Positions 1 to 9,268 of a DNA stretch of 64,000 bases are shown one piece after another. Within the stretch, counting starts at the first letter, position 1. Each line of letters opens with the position of its first letter. Made by a program: the position numbers and the translations under genes. The DNA is from an uncultured Geobacteraceae bacterium (GTDB lineage Bacteria; Desulfobacterota; Desulfuromonadia; Geobacterales; Pseudopelobacteraceae), in assembly GCA_903939115.1 (NCBI GenBank), contig CAJAFV010000068.1, positions 37,179-101,178 of the forward strand, read 5' to 3'. The notes beneath the pieces are model-generated. The model was not told where the DNA came from. It saw nothing but the letters and a program-made list of their open reading frames with translations, and made no database searches.

Positions 1-778
1 TCGGCATTCTGCCCAGGGTGGCATAGACGAAGTCGTTGAACCTGATGGGACTGTACACGAATCCCTGAATGGCCTGTCTCCGTTTTTCAACCGTATCGGT
101 CGGCATTCCCTGTCGGTAAACCGGTTCATACATCAACATGCCGCTCTGCATGTCCGTGTCGGTTTCCTGTAACAGGATCACCCTGGCGGCGATCGTGGCC
201 TTGCCGCTGTCTCTGGCTCTTTCCATGGCGCTTCGACGGACCGCCTCGGAGAACATATCATAGCCGAATGCCCGCTGATTGCGCCGGTCAAACGGTTCCA
301 GATAGACGATAGAGGTGTAGACCGGGCGCGGCCCCTCAGGCCTTATACGATATTCTGGAAAGCCTTCTGTGCGTATTCTGCGGATATGTTCTTCTTTTTT
401 ATCGGACAGGATCCATTCGGCATAACCGACCCCCTGAATACCGGGGTACCTCTTAGCCAGATTCAGGGTCGCCACATACCTGTGCCATTCGTCCCGACTG
501 ACCTCCCTGCTGGCATTGAACATTCCGGCACCGCCCCGCAGTATCTGCTCGTTGCTCAGCATCCTGTTAACGATGTGGGCGGCAATCGCTTCGGTTTTGT
601 CTGAAAAAATATAACGCGCAGTCGCTTTCAGGCCGGCATCATACAGATACCAGATGGAAATGGTTGTGACGAGGGAGAGCACAAGAACAATATAGGGTGC
701 AGCAGTCAGGAATCCTTTCATGGAAAGCCACAGACCACCTTCGGCTGTTCCGGGTTCTTTCGTGCCGTTATCACGCAT
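1..778 (-). CDS. CHASE-domain membrane sensor, N-terminal part (runs off window)
   Basis: The frame is open from an ATG at 778 to the window edge, about 259 codons. A ribosome binding site (GGGAGAA) sits just upstream. Residues about 22-43 form one hydrophobic membrane segment. The following region looks like a CHASE extracellular sensor domain: it has YPGIQGVGYAEW, then FPEYRIRPEGPRPVYTSI and RAFGYDMFSE, the usual conserved blocks. Proteins of this type are membrane receptors with a periplasmic CHASE domain and a cytoplasmic kinase or cyclase output. The output domain lies outside the window, so histidine kinase versus diguanylate cyclase cannot be decided. The gene follows the truncated kinase at 814-2025 by 35 bases and is probably cotranscribed with it. 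Confidence 0.85.
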   Translation of the reverse strand, partial: MRDNGTKEPGTAEGGLWLSMKGFLTAAPYIVLVLSLVTTISIWYLYDAGLKATARYIFSDKTEAIAAHIVNRMLSNEQILRGGAGMFNASREVSRDEWHRYVATLNLAKRYPGIQGVGYAEWILSDKKEEHIRRIRTEGFPEYRIRPEGPRPVYTSIVYLEPFDRRNQRAFGYDMFSEAVRRSAMERARDSGKATIAARVILLQETDTDMQSGMLMYEPVYRQGMPTDTVEKRRQAIQGFVYSPIRFNDFVYATLGRMP

Positions 779-813
779 CAGCTTCTCCCTGTTTTCACTC
801 TGTCGGCACGGGA

Positions 814-2025
814 CTAGATAAGCAGATCGCGCAGCAGTTCATTCATCATATCCGCCGCATCCTCAATCCTCTTTATATCTCCCATGGCACACTCATGCCT
901 GCCGGTCGCCAGATCCTTCATTATCATGCCGATATATGTCTGAATGTTGGTCAATGGGCCTTTCAGGTCGTGTGAGATGGCGTGTGTGATACGCTCTATC
1001 TCCTTTTTTTTGGCCTGTAGCTCTTGTTCAGATTCGCGAAACGCGGCTTCCATCCGCTTGCGCATAATCGACTCTCCGAGGAGTTTTGCAATTCCTTCAA
1101 GGAGTTCAATAATTTCAAGCGTGAAGCACCCTTTGCGCCGGTCATTGAACTGAACCAGGCCCAGAATTTTATCATTGATCCGAATGGGGACCAGTGCAAC
1201 GGAGGCGTAGTTTTGATGTATGCATTGATTGCGTGGATGGAGGCGGGGGTCCCTGTCGAGTGGTATGGCAAGCAGCGGGAACGAATTGTTCGTCCAGAAA
1301 CTCCCCCCCTTGGTAAAGAGCTGATTATCCGGGTCAGTCTTGCCGCAAAGAACCAATCCGCAGGTACATTCAAGACTTACAGTGCCGTCAGTGTCTCTGC
1401 ATATCCCACCATCTGCAGCTCTCTCAATCAGCGTGTTTTCTGTCAGCATAAAATCGGTGGAAAAACCATTCTGGACAAAATAGGGAAAGTCCTCCCCGTC
1501 TTGCAGGCGGATACCCACGGCATCGAAACCGGTACGCGTCTTCATTACATCGAGGACGCACTGAATTGAATCATGCCGGTTTTGTGGCTCCAAGAGTATC
1601 TGTGAAACCTCCCGTCCCATTTCTGCGTACGCTTCGGCCTGTTTCATCCCCGTAATGTCATTCAATGTGATCCAGTATTCACCACTTCGCGCCGGAGTCG
1701 TCTGTAAATGTGCCCACACTATTGAGCCATCGGCTCGAACCAGGCGCATCTCCCAGGCCTGTGGTGTGTTTGATTCGAAGCACTGCTTACGCCGCAGGGA
1801 ATAGATTTCCTGATCTTCAGCAAAGAAGAACTGGACTATCTGTTTATTGAGCAGCCTGTTTCGACTCACGCCAAGCATGGTGACGACAGCAAGATTGGCA
1901 TTCCGGATCAGGCCCAGAGCGTCGATGACCAGATAGCCGACAGGCGCCAGATCGAACAGGTCGAAGAAGCGTTTCAGTTCTGATTCAAGTTCGTCCTGCC
2001 CACGGTGCAATTCACTCTTCTTCAT
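814..2025 (-). CDS. PAS-GAF-HisKA sensor protein lacking the HATPase domain (probably truncated kinase)
   Basis: The 403-residue product has no membrane segment. Residues about 20-135 form a PAS domain (LAPVGYLVIDALGLIRNANLA, ending ITGMKQAE). Residues about 140-330 resemble a GAF domain with several cysteines. Residues about 350-403 are a HisKA helix pair with phospho-acceptor histidine in THAISHDLKGPLTNIQTYIG. The protein stops at LLRDLLI, just where a kinase would continue into the HATPase_c domain, and the next gene starts 35 bases later. No N, G1 or G2 box exists in any frame nearby, so it cannot autophosphorylate alone. It may be a decayed kinase or a phosphotransfer or sensory partner. 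Its start follows the stop of the upstream hybrid kinase by one base, which suggests coupling. Confidence 0.8.
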   Translation of the reverse strand: MKKSELHRGQDELESELKRFFDLFDLAPVGYLVIDALGLIRNANLAVVTMLGVSRNRLLNKQIVQFFFAEDQEIYSLRRKQCFESNTPQAWEMRLVRADGSIVWAHLQTTPARSGEYWITLNDITGMKQAEAYAEMGREVSQILLEPQNRHDSIQCVLDVMKTRTGFDAVGIRLQDGEDFPYFVQNGFSTDFMLTENTLIERAADGGICRDTDGTVSLECTCGLVLCGKTDPDNQLFTKGGSFWTNNSFPLLAIPLDRDPRLHPRNQCIHQNYASVALVPIRINDKILGLVQFNDRRKGCFTLEIIELLEGIAKLLGESIMRKRMEAAFRESEQELQAKKKEIERITHAISHDLKGPLTNIQTYIGMIMKDLATGRHECAMGDIKRIEDAADMMNELLRDLLI

Positions 2026-2026
2026 C

Positions 2027-3640
2027 TCACCCCCGGAAACTTACCCCTTCGTCCTTCAGCGCCCTCTTCACCTCATCGCCAAGGCGATTCAGCTTGAACG
2101 GCTTCTGAATGAAGCCATTCAGTCCCAAACCCTTGAAGCGTACCGCGACCTCCTCTTGGCTGAAGCCGCTGGCGAGTAGTACCGGTATATGTGGCCACGT
2201 TTTCCTCAACTCCATGAACAGGGCAACACCATCCATGCCGGGCATGCTGTAATCCAGCAGAACCAGGGCAATTCTGTCGCCCTGACTCTGAAAGAGGTGC
2301 AGCGCTTCCTCGCCGCCATTTACTGACAGCACCTCAAAGCCTAGCTCTGCCAGCATTTCGGCACAAACTTCGCGGACAATCTCTTCATCGTCAACGACCA
2401 GGATAATGTCGGCATGTCGGGGAGCAACCGAAGCACCGTCTTCAGCTGCCGTGCTGTTTGTTTTCCACGGTTGCAAAGCAGCTGCAATCGGGAACAGCAC
2501 CTGGATAGTTGTGCCGGCACCGGGACTGCTCTCCACCAGAACCGCACCCTTGTGGGCACGGATTATCCCCTGTGCGGCCGACATTCCCAAACCACGCCCG
2601 GTAAACTTGGTGGTAAAGAAAGGTTCAAAGAGTTTATCCCGTGTCTCTGCATCCATCCCGCAACCGCTGTCGCTGACTTTCATCCAGACGTACCTGCCGG
2701 CAGCCAATTTTTCCTCAAGTCGACTGGAATCAAGCGTTTTCTGATCAAACTGCTGTACACCGGTTGAAAGAGTGATCAAGCCGTTACTGCTGCCAATAGC
2801 TTCGGATGCGTTAATAACAAGATTCATAACTATCTGCTGAATCTGATCAGCGTCGATCATGACCTGGGGCAGGGTGTGGTCGAGCTTTATGTCAAACGTT
2901 ATGCTTTTTGAGACTGCGGCAGCCAGCATCGTAGCAATGTTTTCAATCATTTCGCTTAGATTCTGCTCCTTGAGCGCATAAACACCCTTGCCGGAGTAAA
3001 CCAGCATCATGCCGCTCAGCTTGGCGGCACGCTCGGCCGCGATGAACGCCTTAATCAGTAGATTGCGCACCGGCGTATCTGGTGGAAGCTTCATGAGGGA
3101 CAGCTCCAGATTGCCAAGGACCGCCTGCAGCAGATTATTGAAGTCGTGGGCGATACCGCCGGACATTGTCCCCAAACTCTCAAGTTTTTGGATATGGAGC
3201 AAGTGACGCTCCGTCCTGTGACGTTCTTCTTCGCTTCGTTTCCGTTCCTGAATAAGCGCCCATTCACGGAGACCGCGCTGCACGACTCGAGACATTGCGG
3301 AGAAAACCGCCGATGACTTGACGACATAATCCTGCGCTCCGGCTTTCATGGCTTCGACAGCAATCTGTTCGTTCCCCTGGGATGTCATCAATATCAACGG
3401 GCTGAGCCCATTTAATGCCGACGCCAGTTCGCAGCCGTCTCCGTCCGGCAGCCGGTAATCGGCCAGAACGAGGTCCGGGGCCTGGCGATCTATGGCGCTG
3501 CGCGCCTCCCGCAGGGTACCTGCATGTTCCAGGCGATACTCTTCCTCTGCATCCTGAAGTGCCATTTTCATCAGCTCAACATGACTATCGTCATCTTCTA
3601 CAAGCAGTATCAAGGAGGCGTTCAGGTTATCAGTCAGCAT
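2027..3640 (-). CDS. Hybrid histidine kinase, REC-HisKA-HATPase-REC
   Basis: The product of about 537 residues is soluble. An N-terminal receiver has acidic residues in LLVEDDDS and phospho-acceptor Asp in DLVLADYRLPDG. The kinase core has GGIAHDFNNLLQAVLGN with the acceptor His, then an ATPase domain with NLVINASEAI, SDSGCGMD and GRGLGMSAAQG. A second receiver has LVLLDYSMPGMDG and the KPF loop near the C-terminus. This two-receiver layout is common in Geobacter phosphorelays. I chose the ATG at 3640 over an ATG 51 bases upstream because GGAG lies at normal distance and the protein starts directly before the receiver. It is likely the first gene of a unit with 814-2025 and 1-778. The signal is unknown. 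Confidence 0.85.
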   Translation of the reverse strand: MLTDNLNASLILLVEDDDSHVELMKMALQDAEEEYRLEHAGTLREARSAIDRQAPDLVLADYRLPDGDGCELASALNGLSPLILMTSQGNEQIAVEAMKAGAQDYVVKSSAVFSAMSRVVQRGLREWALIQERKRSEEERHRTERHLLHIQKLESLGTMSGGIAHDFNNLLQAVLGNLELSLMKLPPDTPVRNLLIKAFIAAERAAKLSGMMLVYSGKGVYALKEQNLSEMIENIATMLAAAVSKSITFDIKLDHTLPQVMIDADQIQQIVMNLVINASEAIGSSNGLITLSTGVQQFDQKTLDSSRLEEKLAAGRYVWMKVSDSGCGMDAETRDKLFEPFFTTKFTGRGLGMSAAQGIIRAHKGAVLVESSPGAGTTIQVLFPIAAALQPWKTNSTAAEDGASVAPRHADIILVVDDEEIVREVCAEMLAELGFEVLSVNGGEEALHLFQSQGDRIALVLLDYSMPGMDGVALFMELRKTWPHIPVLLASGFSQEEVAVRFKGLGLNGFIQKPFKLNRLGDEVKRALKDEGVSFRG

Positions 3641-3753
3641 GGCAGGCTCCGGAATTGTGGAATACAGACCAAGAAAACAAAAAAGACGCACGAAGAACGT
3701 TACGCCGAATTGAGTGGAATTATATCATAGTTACTGTTTTTGTCAGCTGGATG

Positions 3754-3811
3754 AACTGCCACTTAAGGAACCACCCGCAGCAAGCTGAGGAGTAGTTCCT
3801 TAAGCGCAGTT
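3754..3811. repeat. Perfect inverted repeat between argG and the hybrid kinase gene
   Basis: CTTAAGGAAC at 3762-3771 pairs perfectly with GTTCCTTAAG at 3795-3804. An outer AACTGC (3754-3759) pairs with GCAGTT (3806-3811). The loop is about 23 bases. It lies downstream of argG and upstream of the kinase gene on the same strand. No T-run follows on either strand, so it is not a standard intrinsic terminator. It could be an RNA-processing hairpin or a protein-binding palindrome. Confidence 0.6.
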
Positions 3812-3854
3812 GCTTACAGTGCTGCTACCTGTTGGATCATGCAATTTCCTCGCG

Positions 3855-5084
3855 TTACTTCTTCCGGTTGGCATTCATCAGTGAACGAATTTTCAGTCGC
3901 AGAGCGTTAATCTTGATAAAACCTTCGGCGTCAGCCTGGTTAAAGACCTGATCCTTCTCGAAGGTGGCAAAGTCGAGGTTAAAGAGCGAATCTGACTCGG
4001 ACTTACGTCCCACCGTACGGCAGAGCCCTTTGTATAGCTTGACTCGGGCAACACCGTTGACGCATTTCTGTGAATCGTCGATCAGGGTCTGCAGCATCAG
4101 ACGCTCGGGGGAGAACCAGTAACCGGCGTAGATCTGCTTGGCATATTCAGGAATCAGGCTGTCGCGGATACGCATGACTTCACGGTCCATCGTGATCTGT
4201 TCAACAGCTGAGTGGGCTTCTCGCAATATGGTGCCGCCGGGTGTCTCATAGACGCCACGTGACTTCATACCGACTGAGCGGTTCTCCAGCAGATCAACGC
4301 GGCCAACGCCATGCTGGCCACCAAGGTAGTTCAAGTGGGCAAGCAGCTGCGCCGGTGTCATTTTTTCACCGTCTACGGCCACCGCATTGCCGTTCCTGAA
4401 CTCGACTTCAACGTACTGCGGCTTATTGGGAGCTTTCTCAGGCGGTTTTGTTAACACATACATCTCTTCCGGCGCCTCGGCCCAGGTATCTTCGAGAATG
4501 CCGCCTTCAAAGGAGATATGCAGCAGATTGCGGTCTGATGACCAGGGACGTTTTTTGATTGTCGGAATTGGAATGTCATTCTTCTTGGCGTAGTCGATCA
4601 GAGCCAGGCGACTATTCAAATCCCACATTCTCCATGGTGCGATAACTTTTATTGACGGATCAAAATGGTAATACGCCAGCTCGAAACGAACCTGATCGTT
4701 CCCCTTGCCGGTGGCGCCGTGAGAGACTGCATCGCATTTCTCTTTGGCGGCGATTTCCATCTGGCGTTTGGCGATCAGCGGACGGGCAATCGAAGTGCCG
4801 AGCAGGTAGTGCCCTTCATAGATAGCGTTGGCACGGAACATCGGAAAGACAAAGTCGCGGACAAATTCCTCTTTCAGGTCATCGATGTAAACCTTGTCAG
4901 CGCCGGTTGCCAGAGCTTTTTCACGGACCGGGTCAAGCTCTTCACCCTGTCCAAGATCAGCCGAAAAGGCAACTACTTTGCAGTCGTACTCATTTTTCAG
5001 CCATTTAAGGATGATCGAAGTATCCAGACCGCCGGAATATGCCAAAACAATTTTCTTGATTTCCTGCTTTTTGGTTGGTGCCAT
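3855..5084 (-). CDS. argG: Argininosuccinate synthase
   Basis: The 409-residue protein condenses citrulline and aspartate with ATP to give argininosuccinate, the penultimate step of arginine synthesis. The N-terminal PP-loop motif is clear ([17 protein letters not shown]), followed by [14 protein letters not shown] and the STGKGND-like segment ([15 protein letters not shown]). The length matches the family. The start at 5084 has AAAGGAG upstream. It is the last gene of the minus-strand arginine cluster argB-argD-argF-argG, but a RelE-type toxin-antitoxin pair lies between it and argF. Confidence 0.97.
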   Translation of the reverse strand: MAPTKKQEIKKIVLAYSGGLDTSIILKWLKNEYDCKVVAFSADLGQGEELDPVREKALATGADKVYIDDLKEEFVRDFVFPMFRANAIYEGHYLLGTSIARPLIAKRQMEIAAKEKCDAVSHGATGKGNDQVRFELAYYHFDPSIKVIAPWRMWDLNSRLALIDYAKKNDIPIPTIKKRPWSSDRNLLHISFEGGILEDTWAEAPEEMYVLTKPPEKAPNKPQYVEVEFRNGNAVAVDGEKMTPAQLLAHLNYLGGQHGVGRVDLLENRSVGMKSRGVYETPGGTILREAHSAVEQITMDREVMRIRDSLIPEYAKQIYAGYWFSPERLMLQTLIDDSQKCVNGVARVKLYKGLCRTVGRKSESDSLFNLDFATFEKDQVFNQADAEGFIKINALRLKIRSLMNANRKK

Positions 5085-5103
5085 CTGCTTAGTCTCCTTT
5101 TAG

Positions 5104-5364
5104 TTATGGTTTTTTTAAAACATCATCATGATTTCCAACAACTCGTAAAAAAATTGTTTCGTCAGCAATTTCAAAGGAGATCCGGTAGCTATAGTCTACC
5201 CGCGCTTCCCAAATCCCATCTGTTCCCTGAATCCTCTTTGTATGCAGTGACGGGTGTCTGAAATTCCCAGCTAACAATTCAAGCTGCTTGGCAAGCTTTA
5301 ATTTTATCTGCTCCGGCAGCTTTTGATAGGCTTTTTTGAACGAGGGACACGCTTTTATATTCAT
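5104..5364 (-). CDS. RelE/ParE-superfamily toxin
   Basis: The 86-residue basic protein has the small RelE fold signature: an N-terminal helix pair (FKKAYQKLPEQIKLKLAKQLELL) and then strands with GIWEARVDYSYRISFEI and a C-terminal LRVVGNHDDVL. Toxins of this type usually cleave mRNA at the ribosome. It follows its presumed antitoxin with a 4-base ATGA overlap and ends 20 bases before argG. The pair sits inside the arginine operon, so readthrough from arg transcription may affect its dose. The target was inferred from the family, not shown here. Confidence 0.8.
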   Translation of the reverse strand: MNIKACPSFKKAYQKLPEQIKLKLAKQLELLAGNFRHPSLHTKRIQGTDGIWEARVDYSYRISFEIADETIFLRVVGNHDDVLKKP

Positions 5365-5612
5365 GCATCAAGCTCATTCAGCAACCCTGAAAGGGTGCCG
5401 TCTCCGATCACTTTTCCTGACTTTTTATCCTTATCTGCTTTTCGCTCCAACTCCTGCCATTTTTGAGTCCAGAAATACGATTGTGACGGATCTATGGCTT
5501 CACGTGCCTTAAGAAAACAGACAAAGTCGATAATCTCCTTCAATTTACGGGATGGCAGCCCCTCTATTTCCTGTAGCAGTTCATTTTTATACTGGGCTAT
5601 TGCTGTTCCCAT
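5361..5612 (-). CDS. Antitoxin of the RelE-type pair
   Basis: This 83-residue protein starts at an ATG with a strong AGGAGGTGA upstream. The N-terminal half is helical (YKNELLQEIEGLPSRKLKEI, then IDFVCFLKAREA). The C-terminal half is charged and probably disordered until it binds the toxin (KADKDKKSGKVIGDGTLSGL). No AbrB or ribbon-helix-helix motif is obvious, so the DNA-binding mode is unclear. Gene order antitoxin-toxin with ATGA overlap is the standard arrangement and is the main basis for the call. Confidence 0.72.
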   Translation of the reverse strand: MGTAIAQYKNELLQEIEGLPSRKLKEIIDFVCFLKAREAIDPSQSYFWTQKWQELERKADKDKKSGKVIGDGTLSGLLNELDA

Positions 5613-5653
5613 AGGAAGTCACCTCCTGTCGTGAATTATCCGCCTGCAGCCAA

Positions 5654-6571
5654 TCACACTCCGCCGATTAACGTTGCCATAATAGCCTTCTGAATATGAA
5701 GGCGGTTCTCCGCCTCATCCCACACAACGGAATGTTTTCCTTCAATAACCGTATCAGATATTTCTTCACCACGATGGGCAGGCAGGCAGTGCAGCACTAT
5801 GCAGTCAGGGTGTGCCAGAGCAAGCAACGCGTCATCCAGGCAGTAGCCGACAAAAGCCTTTTCACGTTCTTTCTGCTCCGCTTCCTGCCCCATACTGGCC
5901 CAGACATCCGTGTTAATAACGTCTGCACCTGACACCGCCACCTTCGGATCCGCCGTAAGCGTAATCAGGCCGGGAGCTTTGGCCTGAGCCCATTCCATGA
6001 CGGTTGCATCCGGAGCATATCCGCCCGGGCAAGCCAGGGCGAGTTCAAAGCCGAAGATAGCAGCCGCTTCGATCCAGGTGTTGGCCATGTTGTTGCCATC
6101 ACCAACCCACGCACATTTGAGCCCCTGATAGCCGCCTTTATGTTCAATCACCGTCTGCAGATCGGCCATAATCTGGCATGGATGGAACAGGTCGGTCAGG
6201 CCGTTGATAACCGGCACATCAGAGTGTTTCGCAAACTCGTCCACGATCTCCTGGCCAAAAGTCCTGATCATTACCCCATCGCAATATCGGGCCATGACGC
6301 GGGCGCTATCCTTTATCGGCTCACCTCGCCCCATTTGAGACGAACCGGATGGCATAAACAGGCCATGAGCGCCTAACTGAAAAGCCCCCACTTCGAAGGA
6401 AACTCTGGTGCGCGTTGATGATTTCTCAAAGATAAGCGCAACGGTTTTCCCTTCGAGCAGTCGGTGCGGAATTCCGTTTTTCTGCTTGGCCTTCAGATCG
6501 GCAGCCAGCAGCAACAGCTCGTCCAGTTCATTCTTTGTGTAGTCGTGCAGCGCCAGAAAATGTCGCGTCAT
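5654..6571 (-). CDS. argF: Ornithine carbamoyltransferase
   Basis: The 305-residue protein makes citrulline from ornithine and carbamoyl phosphate. It carries the carbamoyl-phosphate-binding motif SSTRTRVSFE near residue 55, the HPCQ motif (FHPCQIMADLQT), WVGDGNNMANTW in the ornithine domain and the HCLPAHRGEEI signature near the C-terminus. I chose the ATG at 6571 rather than the TTG one codon earlier. AAAGGA lies upstream. It is flanked on both sides by toxin-antitoxin pairs within the arg cluster. Confidence 0.96.
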   Translation of the reverse strand: MTRHFLALHDYTKNELDELLLLAADLKAKQKNGIPHRLLEGKTVALIFEKSSTRTRVSFEVGAFQLGAHGLFMPSGSSQMGRGEPIKDSARVMARYCDGVMIRTFGQEIVDEFAKHSDVPVINGLTDLFHPCQIMADLQTVIEHKGGYQGLKCAWVGDGNNMANTWIEAAAIFGFELALACPGGYAPDATVMEWAQAKAPGLITLTADPKVAVSGADVINTDVWASMGQEAEQKEREKAFVGYCLDDALLALAHPDCIVLHCLPAHRGEEISDTVIEGKHSVVWDEAENRLHIQKAIMATLIGGV

Positions 6572-6622
6572 CAAATTATATCCTTTGCTTTTAAGATACC
6601 AACGAGTGTGCTATCCAATTTA

Positions 6623-6877
6623 TTATGAAGTAACTTGCTTGCGAGAGACCCTGCTTGAGCAATGCGTGAGGCGGTAAGTGTCGGCGGTTACCCGTAAAAG
6701 TGCTCTTAATGCTTCGTTAACCGCCTCTGACGTTGGAAACGCCTTCGCAACATCTTCCTGGAGCACAACCAGGTTTGAACCTTTTTGAAAAGCAGCGCTG
6801 TGCCTGCCACGAACACCTTTACCAAGTACTTCACGATTGTATTCGGAGCGAAGCGTATCTTCCTCAGAGTTCTTCAT
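6623..6877 (-). CDS. BrnA-position antitoxin
   Basis: The 84-residue protein contains a conserved core seen in partners of DUF497/BrnT toxins: GVRGRHSAAFQKGSNLVVL, then DVAKAFPTSEAVNEALRALL. The start at 6877 has AAAGGA upstream and lies inside the end of the toxin gene, overlapping it by 14 bases. Toxin-first order is typical of brnT-brnA. The sequence is shorter than well-studied BrnA and lacks a clear DNA-binding motif by eye, so antitoxin function is inferred from context. The last 20 or so residues (after LLRVTADTYRL) look less conserved and may be a frame extension. Confidence 0.7.
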   Translation of the reverse strand: MKNSEEDTLRSEYNREVLGKGVRGRHSAAFQKGSNLVVLQEDVAKAFPTSEAVNEALRALLRVTADTYRLTHCSSRVSRKQVTS

Positions 6878-7139
6878 ATATTTTCCTTTCTGTGCGCACG
6901 ACACGCCTTGCGCTGATGATACGAATTGTTTTATTCCGCTCCGTGTAGGAAACGATTAGCAGACGACCGCGATCTGAAACTCCGATGGTAAGATATCTCA
7001 TTTCATCCGCCGAGTGGTCAGGATCGTGAAATGTATACTCAAGTGGGTCTAAAAATACGCTTGTTGCCTCTTCAAAAGTTATTCCACGGTGTTTTATGAT
7101 GTTTGATGCGGCTTTTTCCGGATTCCAATCTACTTGCAT
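6864..7139 (-). CDS. brnT: BrnT-family toxin (DUF497)
   Basis: From the ATG at 7139 the product is 91 residues and begins with the typical BrnT opening MQVDWNPEKAASNIIKHRG. It continues with ITFEEATSVFLDPL, then RYLTIGVSDRGRLLIVSYTE and a C-terminal RIISARRVVRTERKIYE, all hallmarks of DUF497. BrnT is a RelE-like ribonuclease toxin. An upstream in-frame ATG at 7187 would overlap argD and is less likely. The gene starts five bases after argD ends and overlaps its partner. Confidence 0.88.
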   Translation of the reverse strand: MQVDWNPEKAASNIIKHRGITFEEATSVFLDPLEYTFHDPDHSADEMRYLTIGVSDRGRLLIVSYTERNKTIRIISARRVVRTERKIYEEL

Positions 7140-7143
7140 TATT

Positions 7144-8343
7144 TTAATTCTCAACAACCTCGACAAAAATCCCGTCGAGGATTGCAATCATTGTATTTAT
7201 TTCCTGCTTGGTCACGACCAGCGGCGGCACAAAGCGGAGTACCGTGTCGTGCACCACATTCAGGAGCACTCCGCGTTCATGGCCCTTCTTCACGATATCG
7301 CCTGCCGGAACAGTCAGCGACATGCCGATCATCAGTCCGACTCCGCGCACCTCTTTGACAAAGGGATACTTCCGGCCAAGCTCTTCCAGTTCACCGGTCA
7401 GATATTCGCCGATTTCCTCGCAGCGATTAAGCAGGCCATCCTCGAGGATAGTCCTGATCGTAGCGATGGCAGCGGCGCAGACGAGCGGGTTGCCGCCAAA
7501 GGTCGAGCCGTGGGTGCCGGGGACAAAAGCGGCGGCAAAGGTATCCTTTGCCAGCATCGTTCCGATAGGAGCCCCACCGGCCAGCGCCTTGGCCAGCGTC
7601 ATGATATCCGGGGTCACGTCAAAATGCTCGTACGCGAACATTTTGCCGGTACGCCCCATTCCGACCTGAACTTCGTCGAAGATCAACAGCAAGCCATGCC
7701 GGTCACACAATTCCCGAACCGCCTGAAAATAGCCGGGTGATGGCATGTTGACTCCACCCTCGCCCTGGATCGGCTCCAGCATGATGGCGCAGGTAGTCGG
7801 AGTTATCGCTGCTTCCAGCGCAGCAACATCGTCAAACGGCACATGCTTGAAGCCGTGCAGGAGCGGATCAAAAAAGCGCTGCACCTTTTCCTGGCCGGTC
7901 GCAGAGACCGTAGCCATGGTGCGGCCATGAAAGGAGTCGGCGGCAGTGATAATTTCGTACCGTTCCGGGCCATAGGTATCGCGGCTGTATTTACGCGCCA
8001 GCTTGATGGCCGCCTCGTTGGCCTCGGCGCCGCTGTTACAGAAGAATGCTTTATCGGCAAAGGAGTGCCTGCAGAGCAGCTCCGCCAACTCAATCTGCTG
8101 CGGAATTTGGTAGTAATTGGAGCAGTGGATCAGCTCGGCTGCCTGCTTTTGCAGTGCCGCGACAACATTCGGGTGACAATGCCCCAGATTGTTAACCGCA
8201 ACGCCGCCAAGGAAATCAAGATACTCCTTGCCATCAGCATCCCACAACCGGCACCCCGCCCCTTTGACAGGAACAATCGGGTAGCGGCCGTATGTTTTCA
8301 TGATGTACTTATCTGATTTTTCAACCCATTGCTGACTGTTCAT
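7144..8343 (-). CDS. argD: Acetylornithine aminotransferase
   Basis: The 399-residue PLP enzyme converts N-acetylglutamate semialdehyde to N-acetylornithine. Visible landmarks are [68 protein letters not shown] and the lysine-containing [17 protein letters not shown] segment (here [10 protein letters not shown]). Length is normal. The start overlaps the argB stop by four bases and has GGAG upstream, so the two genes are probably translationally coupled. It may also act in lysine synthesis as in other bacteria. Confidence 0.96.
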   Translation of the reverse strand: MNSQQWVEKSDKYIMKTYGRYPIVPVKGAGCRLWDADGKEYLDFLGGVAVNNLGHCHPNVVAALQKQAAELIHCSNYYQIPQQIELAELLCRHSFADKAFFCNSGAEANEAAIKLARKYSRDTYGPERYEIITAADSFHGRTMATVSATGQEKVQRFFDPLLHGFKHVPFDDVAALEAAITPTTCAIMLEPIQGEGGVNMPSPGYFQAVRELCDRHGLLLIFDEVQVGMGRTGKMFAYEHFDVTPDIMTLAKALAGGAPIGTMLAKDTFAAAFVPGTHGSTFGGNPLVCAAAIATIRTILEDGLLNRCEEIGEYLTGELEELGRKYPFVKEVRGVGLMIGMSLTVPAGDIVKKGHERGVLLNVVHDTVLRFVPPLVVTKQEINTMIAILDGIFVEVVEN

Positions 8344-9218
8344 TTCGTAATCTCCGTGCCGATTCCCACGTCAGTGAAAATTTCCAGCAGCACCGCATGC
8401 TCCATGCGGCCATCAATAATATGTGCTTTTTTTACCCCCTCTTTGAGAGCATCGGCACAACAGATCACCTTTGGTATCATGCCGCCGGTAATAGCCTCTT
8501 CCTCAATCAGGCGATGCAGTTCTGCCACCGTCAGGCTGGCCAGAAGGGTGCCCCCGGTATCCTTGACTCCGTTGATATCGGTCAGCAGGATCAGCTTCTC
8601 GGCATTAAGTGCCGCCGCAACTCTGCCGGCCACGAGGTCAGCGTTAATGTTGTAACTCTCACCATCCGGCCCGACACCGATAGGCGCAATAACCGGAATA
8701 TATTTCCCCTGCTCCAGCGTGCTGATCAGGTCGGTGTTGACCTTCACCACGTCACCGACATAGCCGATATCAACCATGCTAAATGAGCCATCATCATTTT
8801 TCACTTCCTGCAGCAGTTTCTTTGCCAGCAGCAGGGTGCCATCTTTACCGGACAGCCCAACCGCACGGCCGCCATGCTGGTTCAGATAGCCGACGACCTC
8901 TTTGTTAACCTGGCCCGCCAGCACCATTTCGACCACCTGCATCGTTTCTGCGTCGGTGACGCGCATGCCGCGCACAAACTCGGATACTATGCCGTAACGT
9001 TTCAACGTATCGTTGATCTGCGGCCCGCCGCCATGAACGATAACGGTATTAATCCCCAAGGACTTGAGCAGAACTATGTCCAGTGCAAATGACTCCTTCA
9101 GCTTTTCGTCTGCCATGGCATGGCCGCCATACTTAATGACAAAGGTTTTTCCGGCAAAGCGCCGAATATAGGGTAAAGCCTCCATCAACGTATTCGCTTT
9201 TTCAATTAACTGTTTCAT
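8340..9218 (-). CDS. argB: Acetylglutamate kinase
   Basis: The 292-residue enzyme phosphorylates N-acetylglutamate, the second step of arginine synthesis and often the feedback-controlled step. It shows the amino-acid-kinase glycine motifs [12 protein letters not shown] and [11 protein letters not shown], the [10 protein letters not shown] segment and [10 protein letters not shown]. The start at 9218 has AAGGA upstream. It is the first arg gene of the minus-strand cluster. No ArgR-like operator was evident by eye upstream, where only a short heptamer repeat is found. Confidence 0.96.
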   Translation of the reverse strand: MKQLIEKANTLMEALPYIRRFAGKTFVIKYGGHAMADEKLKESFALDIVLLKSLGINTVIVHGGGPQINDTLKRYGIVSEFVRGMRVTDAETMQVVEMVLAGQVNKEVVGYLNQHGGRAVGLSGKDGTLLLAKKLLQEVKNDDGSFSMVDIGYVGDVVKVNTDLISTLEQGKYIPVIAPIGVGPDGESYNINADLVAGRVAAALNAEKLILLTDINGVKDTGGTLLASLTVAELHRLIEEEAITGGMIPKVICCADALKEGVKKAHIIDGRMEHAVLLEIFTDVGIGTEITK

Positions 9219-9240
9219 TGCATATCCTTACACCTGAAAT

Positions 9241-9261
9241 CTCATCACTCATCACTCATCA
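9241..9261. repeat. Tandem heptamer CTCATCA, three copies
   Basis: Three exact copies of CTCATCA lie in the short gap between argB and the kinase gene ending at 9269. A very similar heptamer array (CCCTCAT, five copies) lies at 35688-35722, also at a gene end. They look like the same kind of slippage repeat. Confidence 0.7.
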
Positions 9262-9268
9262 CTCTTCA

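Noticed and set aside
1024..1569. 181-residue plus-strand frame
   Set aside because: It is antisense to the PAS-GAF kinase gene, which has clear domain motifs.
9241..9261. Possible CRISPR-like array
   Set aside because: Only three adjacent seven-base copies with no spacers; same for 35688-35722.
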